From assembly GCA_020226215.1 (NCBI GenBank), contig CM035235.1, positions 1,005,151 to 1,069,150 on the forward strand: DNA of 64,000 nt. The letters are read 5' to 3'. Of the stretch, positions 35,918 through 46,026 are shown piece by piece; position 1 is the stretch's first letter; each line of letters starts with the position of its first letter. The notes beneath the pieces were generated by a model. The model saw only the letters and a program-made list of their open reading frames with translations. It was not told where the DNA came from and made no database searches. A program made the position numbers and the translations under genes. This DNA is from Sindora glabra. Taxonomy: Eukaryota > Streptophyta > Magnoliopsida > Fabales > Fabaceae.

Positions 35918-38900
35918 ACGGCAAATTGCATCATGGTGCTACTTCCTAAACTTCCTTTCAAAGAGGTGTTAATACTAATCTTTATTTCAAAAAAATATTG
36001 AATTATTACTATTATATTTTTAAAATATCTTTTTTTTAATCATAAGGATGCGGTTGTGGATTAAGAATTTCATAAAGGCATAACTACTTAATTAATTAAT
36101 TAATTTTTACATATAACTACTCATTTTTATTAATCTTCCTATGATCTTTCCATATAAAATAAGAAAATTTGGATTCGTTGAGGTCTACTTGACCAAAAAT
36201 GCATAGATTAAACTCAAAAATTTAAACAACTATAAATTTGTACTCGATTGTTCATTTTTAGCAAATTTTTTTTTATTTTATATAATTTTTCAAGATCTAT
36301 GTGCTTGCAAAAATTAAAGATATTTTGCTCGCTCTGGTTGGAAAAAAAAAAGCTTTTTTTAACAACTTTTCTTTATTTTTTTCATTTTCTTATTATTTTT
36401 TCAACTTTGATATCATTTTTTTAATTCAAATCTCACATTAAACTTTTACTCCTCAACTCTTTTAGCATCTAATAGTGTCATATAACAACTTTCTTAATAA
36501 ATAAAACTACTAAATAATAATATATTACTATTTACAGACTAAATAATAATATATGATTATTTTGTTTCTAAATAATAGCATCGACCAAAAATTTAAAATA
36601 AATGAATAAATCAAGTCTCATTAATAATCAAATTGTCAAAGAAGAAGGTGTTATTATTTCATCTCCAAATAGTAACATTAAAATAATAACACTGACTAAA
36701 AATCTAAAATAAATAAATAAATTAAGTCTCGTTAACAACCAAACTGCTAAAGAAGAAGGTGTTAGTGTTTCATTTTCAAATAGTAATATGTTACTATTTA
36801 ATTTCAAAATAATAATATCGACTAAAAATATAAAATAAATGGATAAATTAAATCTCATTAACGATTAAACTATCAAAAAAGTAGGTATTATTGTTTTGTA
36901 TCTAAATAGTAACATAGATAAAAAATTTAAAATAAATGAATAAATTAGATCTCAATAATAATTAAACTGCAAAAGAAGAAGGTGTTACTATTTTATCTTC
37001 AAATAATAATATTAACTAACAATATAAAATAAATGGATAAATTAAGTCTCATTAACAATCAAATTGCCAAAGAAGTAGGTATTAGTGTTTTATCTCTAAA
37101 TAGTAACATAGATAAAAAAAGCTTAAAATAAATGGATAAATTAAATCTCATTAATAATTAAATTACAAAAAGAGAAGGTGTTACTGTTTTATCTCTAAAT
37201 AATAATATCAACTAATAACCCAAAATAAATGAATAAATCAAGTTGCATTAACAACTAAACTCCTAAATAAGAAGGTGTTATTATTTTATTTTCATACAGT
37301 AACATGTTACTATTTGATTTCAAAATAATAATATTAACTAAAAACTCAAAATAAATGAATAAATTAAGTCTCATTAATAATCAAACTACTAAAGAAGAAA
37401 GCGTTATTGTTTTATCTCCAAATAGTTTCATCGACCTAAAATTCAAAATAAATAGATAAATTAAGTTTCATTAACAATCAAACTGTCAAAGAAGATGATG
37501 TTACTATTTCATCTTCAAATAGTAACATCAACTAACAATCCAAAATCAATGGATAAATCAAATTTCATTAACAACTAAATTATCAAAGAAGAGGGTATTA
37601 CTATTTTATCTCCAAATATTAACATCGATAAAAAATTTAAAATAAATAGATAAATTAAGTCTTATTAATAATCAAATTATTAAAGAAGAAGGTGTTATTA
37701 TTTCATCTCCAAGCAGTAACATGTTACTATTTCGTTTTCAAATAATAACATCGACCTAAAATTCAAAATAAATAAATAAATAAATTCTTATTAATAACCA
37801 AATTATTAAAGAAGAGAGTGTCACTATTTTATCTTCAAATAGTAATATCGACTAAAAATTTAAAATAACTGAATAAATCAAGTCTCATTAACAACCAAAC
37901 TACCAAGGATGAGGGTGTTACTATTTTGTTTCTAAATAGTAATATCAATCAAAAATTTAAAATAAATGAATAAATCTAGTTTAATTAACAACCAAACTGT
38001 CAAAAAAAAGGTGTTACTATTTCATCTCCAAATAACAATATGTTACTCTTTCATCTCCAATAGTAACATCAATAAAAAACTTAAAATAAATAAGTAAATC
38101 AAGTCTTATTAACAATCACAATGTGAAAGAAAAATGTGTTACTATTTTATTTCTAAACAGTAATATTGATAAAAAATTTAAAATAAATAAATAAATTAAA
38201 TTTTATTAACAACTAAACTGTTAAAGAAAAGAGTGTTATTATTTCATCTCTAAATAGTAACATCGATTAAAAATTTAAAATAAATAGATAAATTAAATCT
38301 TATTAACAATCAAACTACTAAAAAAGAATGTGTTACTATTTCATCTCCAGATAGTAACATGTTGCTATTTCATTTCTAAATAATAATATCAATAAAAAAA
38401 TTTAAAATAAATAGATAAATTAAATTTTATTAAAAATCAAATCGTGAAAGAAGAAGGTGTTACTGTTTGATTTTCAAACAATATTATCAATAAAAAAATT
38501 TAAAATAAATGAATAAATTAAATATCATTAATAATCAAATTGTCAAAAAAGAGTATGAAATTGTTTGGTCTCTAAACAGTAATATATTACTATTCAAATA
38601 GTAATATGTTACTATACAAATAGACATTAACTAAAAATTTAAAATAAATGGATAAATTAAATTTCATTAATAATCAAATTGTTAAAGAAGAGCATGTTAC
38701 TATTTAGTTTGTAGACAGTAACATATTACTATCCAAATAGTAATATTGATTTAAAATCCAAAATAAATGAATAAATCAAATCTCATTAATAACCAAACTA
38801 TAAAAAAAGAGTATGTTACTATTTGGTAATATATTATTTAGTCTCTAGATAGTAACACATTTTAACAAACAGTAACATATTACTGTTTGGGCACTAAACT

Positions 38901-39378
38901 ATAATTCATATATGATAATTATTTTTTTTAAAAAGGGTAAAAGAAAGAAACTATTTTGTGATCCTATATAAGGTTTTTTGCCTATAAATTCTTATTTATT
39001 TTTATTTTTATATTAATTAAAAATTTATTTTAATCCTTAAAAATTAAATTTTTATTAATTTTATTTATAATTAAAATTTTATATTAATTTAATTTTTATA
39101 AAGTTAAAAATTCTTTAATTTTAATTCTTATAAGTTTTTAGTCTTTTATTTTTTATTTTTTATTTTTACAAAATTAAAAACTTTTCAATTTTAATATGTG
39201 GCAAAAGAAGTTTTTGTTTCGGTGCTTTTAATATCCCAAAACATTGTAAGTATTTCGTTTTATCTTTTGAGCATTGTGATAAATTTTTATACATGAATGT
39301 GCTTAAATAAAAGAAAGTAGGTGCGTGGTACCTTACTGCAATAAATTACAACAAATGGTACCGGCCTAACTTTTTGCC
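35918..39378. mobile_element. Insertion of about 3.46 kb with 8-bp target duplication, carrying a tandem array
   Basis: The insertion is bounded by TAATTTCT at 35910-35917 and again at 39379-39386. Outside it, the flanks join to give sequence matching the uninterrupted family R copy at 6615-6690. The ends read ACGGCAAATTGCATCATGG on the left and, inverted from the right, GGCAAAAAGTTAGGCCGG, so only GGCAAA is shared as a terminal repeat. Weak terminal repeats with an 8-9 bp target duplication fit a non-TIR Mutator-like or hAT-related element. I find no transposase. Most of the interior (36.59-38.89 kb) is a tandem array. The rest (35.9-36.6 and 38.9-39.38 kb) is A+T-rich without genes. Confidence 0.65.
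36590..38890. repeat. Tandem array, about 21 diverged units of 95-140 bp
   Basis: A core of the type AAAATAAATGAATAAATCAAGTCTCATTAACAATCAAACTGTCAAAGAAG, then GTGTTACTATTTCATCTCCAAATAGTAACATC, repeats about 21 times. Core starts fall near 36607, 36719, 36846, 36943, 37038, 37139, 37237, 37363, 37459, 37557, 37654, 37780, 37878, 37973, 38097, 38193, 38290, 38416, 38516, 38655 and 38776. Most units are 95-101 bp; a longer class near 124-127 bp carries an extra AGTAACATGTTACTATTT palindrome block and recurs every three or four units in the middle. Units are diverged, so the array is not recent. No open frame is conserved. Confidence 0.9.
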
Positions 39379-39440
39379 TAATTTCTATAAATTTATGGAT
39401 GCCACAACTATTATAAAAAATAACTCATGTATGCTAATTG

Positions 39441-39588
39441 GGGCAATTCTACGGTACCCCCGGGATGATGTGGTGCATTGTGGACCATTGGATAAGATTA
39501 CTAAAATTCTTAATAATCTCATCCAATGGCTTGTATTGTACCACGTTACTCCGAGTTTGAAACCTCCCGAGGTACCGTAGCAAGCACC
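39441..39588. mobile_element. Foldback Mutator-type MITE, 148 bp, 9-bp target duplication
   Basis: The element runs from GGGCAATTCTACGGTACC to GGTACCGTAGCAAGCACC and folds on itself over most of its length (CCATTGGATAAGATTA pairs with TAATCTCATCCAATGG). It is flanked by TGCTAATTG at 39432-39440 and 39589-39597. The paralogous site at 6671-6679 (TGCTAATTA, present once) is the empty site. A 9-bp duplication and long inverted arms indicate the Mutator superfamily. It is related to 45864-46026. An open frame across it is an accident of the palindrome. Confidence 0.88.
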
Positions 39589-39902
39589 TGCTAATTGAAT
39601 GTTAATTTACAAATCATTTACACACACACATATATATATAAGATGCATATGTTGTTATGCCCCAGCAAATTAGAATTTACTTTACTCTAATTTATTAATA
39701 TTTAAGCATATGTGTCGATTATTAAAATTATTGCCGATATAGCAAGCACCTGCTAATTGAATGTTAATTTACAAATCATTTACACACACACATATATATA
39801 TAAGATGCATATGTTGTTATGCCCCCAGCAAATTAGAATTTACTTTACTCTAATTTATTAATATTTAAGCATGTGTGTCGATTATTAAAATTATTGCCGA
39901 TA
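39579..39902. repeat. 162-bp direct tandem duplication
   Basis: AGCAAGCACCTGCTAATTG starts at 39579 and 39741, and both units are nearly identical through CACACACACATATATATATA, AGATGCATATGTTGTTATGC and TTATTGCCGATAT. The unit begins with the last ten bases of the MITE, so the duplication followed the MITE insertion. The few differences suggest it is young. Confidence 0.93.
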
Positions 39903-40991
39903 TATTTTGGATAGAATTTTGTATAAAGAAAATATAATTTTATGATAAAAATAGGAAGACGAATGGAATTAAAATTTCACAATCCACTGCAACGTGAAGG
40001 GCTGTGAATGAAATGTGAGTTTTGAAATATGTAAAATCGCACTCAATGGGTCAATCAATTGATAAAAAGTTCTGTATAAAACATTAGAAAACGATAATTG
40101 GCCGTTGAGTCGTCAACTCAGATTTTTCTACTTGAGAAGAGTATTATTTATCAGAGATCCCATCCCAACGGTAATATACAAGATCTAAATGTATAACTTC
40201 ACACTCAATTCTCAATGTTATGGTACTGAAGCAGAAGAGGTTAAGTTCTTCACGAACACAATTAGCACTATTAAAATTCACCTTCAAGGCTTGCATACCC
40301 ACATTGTAAACAGAACTTAAGTACAAGTCTAGCCCACGGAGCTATAATATTTATCAAAATTCGGCTCCTTGATCAATGAAAAACCACGATCCTCCAACCA
40401 GAACAAATTCTTGATATTCTTTTTCTTTCTTCTTGAAACGGCAATGGAAAAATCGATAGTTTCAGGGGCTGTCAACCTCTGTTATATATTTTTAATTATA
40501 AATTAAAAATAAATTATATAAATTTTCTTTCCACACTGATTATTGTTCATGCTGACGGAAGCAAGGGCCAGATGTGCTAACAAGCAAAGCCTCCTTCTAT
40601 ATTGAGCATTGTATTCAAAATCCAAATGATCTTTTACATATATCTTACAATAAGACGAGATATTTCACTTTCTCTCACAAAAGATTATGATATATGCAAT
40701 TTTCAACGTGATAAATTACTAATAATTGAAATGATAATGCTATGAGGAGCAGAAGCTCAATCAGACAATCTCCTTAGAGATAAGAAGTTGAGCGTAAAAT
40801 TTATATTTTTAATTTTAATTTACTTATTTTTGAGACTCGAAAAAAGACAATTTAATAATCATACACTTATCTTTTAAAAGGTTGAACTCCCACAGCATCA
40901 TTCTGACCGAAAAATGTCCTTTGAGTTCCAACTTTTAGCTTACAGATTAATGGAATTTATGCAGAAACAGCAGCCAAAGGTGGCTCTGTCA

Positions 40992-41122
40992 CTATATTGG
41001 GAGTGGAGGGGCAGGAGGTGGAAAGTAATCCTTGCTTTTGATTTGATGCAAAAGACTGCCAGGTTCAACAGGGCTCATATAAGGAGGTGTTGTTTGGTTG
41101 CCCAAATTTAAGCACTTGTTCT
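40992..41122 (-). other. Exon-like G+C-richer segment, unknown
   Basis: On the minus strand an acceptor (CTTATGATTGCAG, ending at 41123) precedes 42 open codons: ENKCLNLGNQTTPPYMSPVE, then PGSLLHQIKSKDYFPPPAPP, then LPI and a stop. The Pro-rich, low-Ile/Lys composition is unlike random A+T-rich DNA here. It lies in a stretch of block B with no block A counterpart. I do not recognise the protein and found no other exon. The opposite strand is also open (40914-41111), which weakens the case. Confidence 0.25.
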
Positions 41123-41380
41123 CTGCAATCATAAGATGAAAAGCATTTCAAGTCAGCAGTCGGGAATAATGACTCACTTCCAAAATTATAACCCATTGCT
41201 GTGAGCATAAATCCCTTTTGTTTGAAAAACAATTTTTTTTTAAATTCATTTCAATACAAATGATTTCAATTCATTTATTAATAAATTTTATTGTTTAAAA
41301 ATTACATTGCTGAAAATTGAATACAAATTCAGTTCTAACGCTACTCCGATTTTCTTCCAATCAACCTGTCTACTGAAAGC

Positions 41381-41980
41381 TCAAATGATATGTATCTGAC
41401 ACCCATTGTGTGCGCAATGGACACGAATATTTCTGTCATCTAATAACTGAGCATGATCAAAATAGAGTGTCAAGTATTATTTTGCAGTCGCAAATGAAAA
41501 GTAGACAGCTCGATTGACAAGGTTAATGTTACACACATGAATTCATATCAGAAGATGTCACCTAACCATTCATTTCTTTCAGAGCTCTTTTGGCTGCAAT
41601 TTCGCAAGTGAAACGAACGAATCCATAGCCTTTTGATTTACCACTCACATAATCACAAACGACTCTAACCACAGAAAATTGCATCACACTCATTAACTTA
41701 GAACGAGGAAACGATAATACCCAACTTACCTTTAGTAAGAGAATTAAAGATTCATTACCAACAATAATTTCACCATGTGGGCGAAAAGCATCCATTAGTT
41801 TCATTAGTATCATAGGAAAGCCCTGAATTTTTAAAGCAACATAAATAATATATTAACCTTCAGTTTGGCCAGGAAATGAGAAGAAATGCAATTATTTTAT
41901 TACGAAAGAAAAAGTGGAAATAAGTCCTTTGACATACAATCCGGTGGAGACCTCTTGAAAAGGCGTGCAATGCCACTCAT
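41381..41980 (-). pseudogene. RRM-2 pseudogene in block B
   Basis: All four exons of RRM-2 can be aligned. Exon 1 (ATG at 41978-41980) has lost 34 bases of the presequence; the lost stretch in RRM-2 lies between two CTCC words. Its donor GGTCTG has become GGACTT. Exon 2 has a 5-base deletion after the ACTAAYGAAACT codons. Exon 3 is still open and reads VVCDYVSG, KSKGYGFVRFTCEIAAKRAL. In exon 4 the stop TGA is now TGT, so the frame would run seven codons further to 41381. With two frameshifts and a lost donor it cannot make the RRM protein. Confidence 0.92.
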
Positions 41981-42091
41981 TTGTTGCAATGTTGAGGTAG
42001 TTAGTTTGATTAAAATATAGGAATCCTTCCACGTATTGCGGGAATATACGACAAGTCATCTGATGTACTTCTATTTTAAACCATACTCCAT

Positions 42092-42486
42092 GATAATACT
42101 CTATATTTTTTACCAGCCTAAACCAGCCAGCCCAGCCCAGCCGAACTCGATTGATCCAACCCAATTTCCCCTTACTTGAACACTAGCCATGAAACAAAGG
42201 GTTCAACCCCATCAGACCTGCAGGCCCAATCCTGATCAATCCATGTAACTGAATGTGTTCCACCCATGTGGACATGCACCGCGAGCACAATGCCCCACAC
42301 TTCATGCAAGATGTATACCCAGCAACGGGACTCGTCTCACACTCTCATTGGACAAATTACTTTCTTATGCACGTGATTGATCGAAGGATCCATAATAGAC
42401 CTTCGTCCACCACCCTTTAACAGTGTTTTTCATGTCCTTTAGGATTTGAAAACCGAGATCCATCTCTCAACAAATCGGAATTTATC
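42092..42486. mobile_element. 395-bp G+C-richer insertion with 7-bp flanking repeat
   Basis: ACTCCAT occurs at 42085-42091 and 42487-42493. Block A is uninterrupted at the matching site (CATACCTTTTATGACCAAGG near 25526). The insert is unusually rich in G+C and includes CCAGCCCAGCCCAGCCGAAC, GACCTGCAGGCCCAATCC and GTGGACATGCACCGCGAG. Its ends share only GATAA in inverted form. It has no TG...CA LTR ends and no open frame of note, so its class is unknown. Confidence 0.6.
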
Positions 42487-42744
42487 ACTCCATATGACCA
42501 AAAGGCCTCGATTAATTGTCGTCGACCACCCGAGGGTCTAATTTTATACATTTCCTAATTCCTATTGCAATTCGATGCTGGCAGGGATTGGATTCCCGCT
42601 ATTTACTTTTCTAAACAGTGCTCTATGTTTTTAAGAATTATGAATTTGTTAAAAAAAAAAAGGAACTTGCCGGTTGACAAGCTTGTAGAATTGAAAGCAC
42701 AATGACAACCACCCTCTTCTTTTTCTCTTCTTATTACTCACCGC

Positions 42745-43725
42745 TACTTATTGTCAATGATCATTTCTAACCACCACGTTTTCGATGAATATTATTAATC
42801 ACTATTCACTATCAGTGATTATTATTCATCACCATTCATTATTAATAATTATCATTTATTGTCAATTACTATTATCAATCAAACCACCACTCATTACCAA
42901 TAATTGTTATTCAACATTATCCATCATCAATTACCACTCATCCACATTCACTCATTGTTAATGACTATAGTCGGCCACCATCCATCATTAGTGACTACCA
43001 CCGATCACTACTCATCATTAGTAATTATAATTAGTCATAACTCATTGTTAATAACTACCACAGGCCACTACCATTCCTAATAATCGTCCTTAGCCACCAT
43101 CTCATTGGTAACTACCATCAATTATTACTTATTATCACTGACTTCCATTCGCCACCATCAGAGACTACCACCGATCATTACTCATCATTAGTAATTATTA
43201 TTAGTCATAATTCATTGTTAATAATTACCATAGGTTACTACCATTTCTACTAACCACCACTGGCCACCATCTCATTGGTGACCACCGTCAGTCACTATTT
43301 ACCATCAATGACTTTCATCTGCCACCAATCACTACTCATCATTAGTAATTATCATTAATCATGACTTATTGTTAATAACTATCATAGGCTACCACCATTT
43401 CTAATAACCATAACTAGCCACTATCTCATTGATGACCATCGTCAGTCACTATTTACCATCAATGACTTCCATTCGCCACCACAGTAACTACCACGACAGC
43501 CACTGACTCATCATCTACTCAGTAATTATCACTAGTCATGACTCATTATTATAACTACCACAGGCTATTATCATTCCTAATAACCACCATTAACCACCAT
43601 CCCACAGGCTATTATCATTCCTAATAACCACCATTAGTCACCATCTCATTAGTGACCCTGTCAATCGCTATTTACAATCAATGACTTCTATTTATCGCCA
43701 TCAACCCACATTACTACTTAATTTT
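42745..43725. repeat. CATCATTA/ACCACC-rich minisatellite, units near 150-170 bp
   Basis: Simple CAYCAYTA-type sequence is organised into longer units. ACTCATCATTAGTAATTAT recurs near 43010, 43180, 43335 and (diverged) 43505; TTTACCATCAATGACTT recurs near 43298, 43450 and (diverged) 43670; CCACCATCTCATTGGTGACC recurs likewise. Simple-sequence character and the unit spacing both vary. It is non-coding. Confidence 0.8.
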
Positions 43726-44077
43726 TAACAGTATTTAAAATGAATAAAATATATATTATATCATTCCTTGAATACTTCTAATTGAACTAAGCATAATATT
43801 ATATTCTTATAAATTAAGTTCTTAAAAATTATATTTTAAAAATATATTAAAAATTTTAAGAACATTTGATTCCATGAATCAAATACTACCTTTAGCCTTC
43901 TGGTGGATTCTACTGTGTCTAAGACAAAACTTTAGGTTCTATAACCCAATAGTGAGTTGCAATCACTGATCTTATCTAAATGTTAGAAATAATGGGCATT
44001 GATCAAAACCTACATCACAAAAAGAGGATAAGTTTTTAGTTTCATATTTTGAGGATGAAGAATTATATATTGAGTAG

Positions 44078-44628
44078 AAGTACAAACAAGTTAAGCTATT
44101 CATGAACAACTCACAAAAAGTTTGATTTGAGCTCAAATTTTAATGAGTCAAGCCTAAATGAGCTTGGCTCATTTAACTTGTTTATTAAACGAACTAAGCC
44201 TAAGTTTTTCATTGCTCAACTCAAATTATTCACGAGCTTAATATAAAATATATTTTTAATTTTTATATTATATATAATATAAATATAAAAATTTACTAAA
44301 CTCTTTTAGACCTATTTAAACTTGTATATTACATATAATATAAATATAAAAAATTCATTAAGCTCTTTTAGGCCCATTTAAGCTCGTTTAGGATCTTTTA
44401 AGCCCAAATATAACTTAAGTTCGAATTTAAGCTTAAATACTTGGGTTCAATCAAAAATTTAGAGTAAAGAATTTAAAACTCATTTAAACTCAAATAAGTT
44501 CGATTAAACTTATGTTCGAATTGTGTTCGAACTCAAGTTCAACTTTTTCAAACTTGATGAGTTCGAGCTCGTTTAATATTGTCAAGCTTGAACATGCAGA
44601 TGCTCGACTCGACTTGTTTGCAACCTAA
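44078..44628. mobile_element. Dispersed non-autonomous element, copy 2 (partner 23588-24112)
   Basis: The left end GTACAAACAAGTTAAGC and the inverted right end GGTTGCAAACAAGTCGAG are imperfect terminal repeats. The interior includes GAGCTTGGCTCATTTAACTTG, GAACTCAAGTTCAAC and TTCGAGCTCGTTTAA. It is less decayed than copy 1, and keeps the CGAGCTCG-type words typical of such plant elements. There is no coding capacity and no clear target duplication. Confidence 0.6.
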
Positions 44629-45863
44629 TATTAAACACTATTTGAAACCCACATTCAAGTAATGATCCTATCCTATTACTCGGTGCTGCTCATCGATCAG
44701 TTAAGGTTAGTTAAAAAGGTTAATCTTAACCGACTAAGGCAAATTGTTAATCAAAACTTTAAAATTAACATCGATCGAGACAATACAAATAATTCTTAAC
44801 CATTTTGTTTGGTTTTCAGCGGATTAAACAATTTTTTGTGGTTAGTCATTCATCATTATTTGTAGTAATCAAAGGTAATATCCAATTAAAAATAAGGAAA
44901 ATCATGAAACATGAATACCCAAAATTAAGAATATGAGATTATTAAAAATAGGAAATTAAAAATTTGAAGAATTAAAACAAATCAAAAGAAATATGTATCT
45001 TTATCTCAAAGCTTGTATTTGGTGGAGTAACGATGTAGGTTTGCAACAATGCATAAAAAAAGATCAAGAAATAAATAGAAAGGAAGAAAATTTATGAGGT
45101 GTATAAACTACAAAGAAGAAACTGATAGATAAACCAAAAAGAAGAGAGCGAGTGAGTGAGAGAGAAAGGAAAAGCACATAGGCTTTGTTATGGTGAAACT
45201 TACTTCCATCTCTCGGATTCATAACACAACTAAGAAAGAAAGAAGAAGCTCTCCAATATCATAGATTTCCTGTAAGAACTTTTGGTTTTGTCCCTATGAA
45301 GCCTATATAAGTTGCACAAGACCTGAAAGGAAATGCCCAAGGCCGAGGTCAAGGGCTTAATAAAATATAATAAATTGTTGGCAATTGGGCTTGAGATTTC
45401 ACTAGTAGGTTCATGGCCTGTTTCCCTTTAAATAGTCTCAATTGGTTTTGATTTGTTTCAATTTGCAATGTACAAAACTAAATTCGGCCAAAATTCAAAT
45501 ATCCTTCAATTTTTTCATCCCTATAAAATTGCTAACATAATAAATCCAATTTTAACCGATCAAATTCGAATAAATTCATTCGGTTTTGATCGAATTCTAA
45601 ATCGATGCTCACCCATTACCAATAAACAAATATATTAACAACTTGAAAGGTCAATGATGTTGCATTTTAACATTCCATGTTATCACAATTAAAAGCTAGC
45701 CTTGATTTAAAATAAATTTTGTTCATTTTTATCTATATTTTTTGAATAAAAAATTAAATAATTACAATAATTAACTCTGTGTACATGTACTTTTTTTTAA
45801 CCAAAATAGGCATTCATACATGTTTAGAAGCACTTCTTCAAAAAGTTTTAATCTTAATAAGTT

Positions 45864-46026
45864 GGGGGATTCTATGTTACCCCCATGGGTTCCAAACCCA
45901 TGGGGGTGTGGCTAAATTGAAGCCATTGGATGAGTTGACCAAGTCAATGGCTTCACTCATCCAATGACTCCAATTTAGCCACATACCCATGGGTTTGAAA
46001 CCCCCGTGGGTAACATAGAAAGCACC
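45864..46026. mobile_element. Foldback Mutator-type MITE, 163 bp, 9-bp target duplication
   Basis: The element runs from GGGGGATTCTATGTTACCC to GGGTAACATAGAAAGCACC. Inverted arms of about 70 bases (ATTGAAGCCATTGGATGAGT against ACTCATCCAATGACTCCAAT) leave only a short loop. It is flanked by TAATAAGTT at 45855-45863 and 46027-46035, a perfect 9-bp duplication. It belongs to the same family as 39441-39588 and is better preserved. An open frame here is an artefact of the palindrome. Confidence 0.9.

Noticed and set aside
36628..36858. Minus-strand frame in the tandem array
   Set aside because: It is not conserved between units, so it is not a repeated protein.
36590..38890. CRISPR-like array of repeats
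   Set aside because: Units are tandem and fully related with no unique spacers, in a plant nuclear context. It is a tandem repeat and not CRISPR.
39374..39580. 68-codon frame at 39.4 kb and a 62-codon frame at 45779-45967
   Set aside because: Both cross foldback MITEs; palindromic arms explain the open frames.
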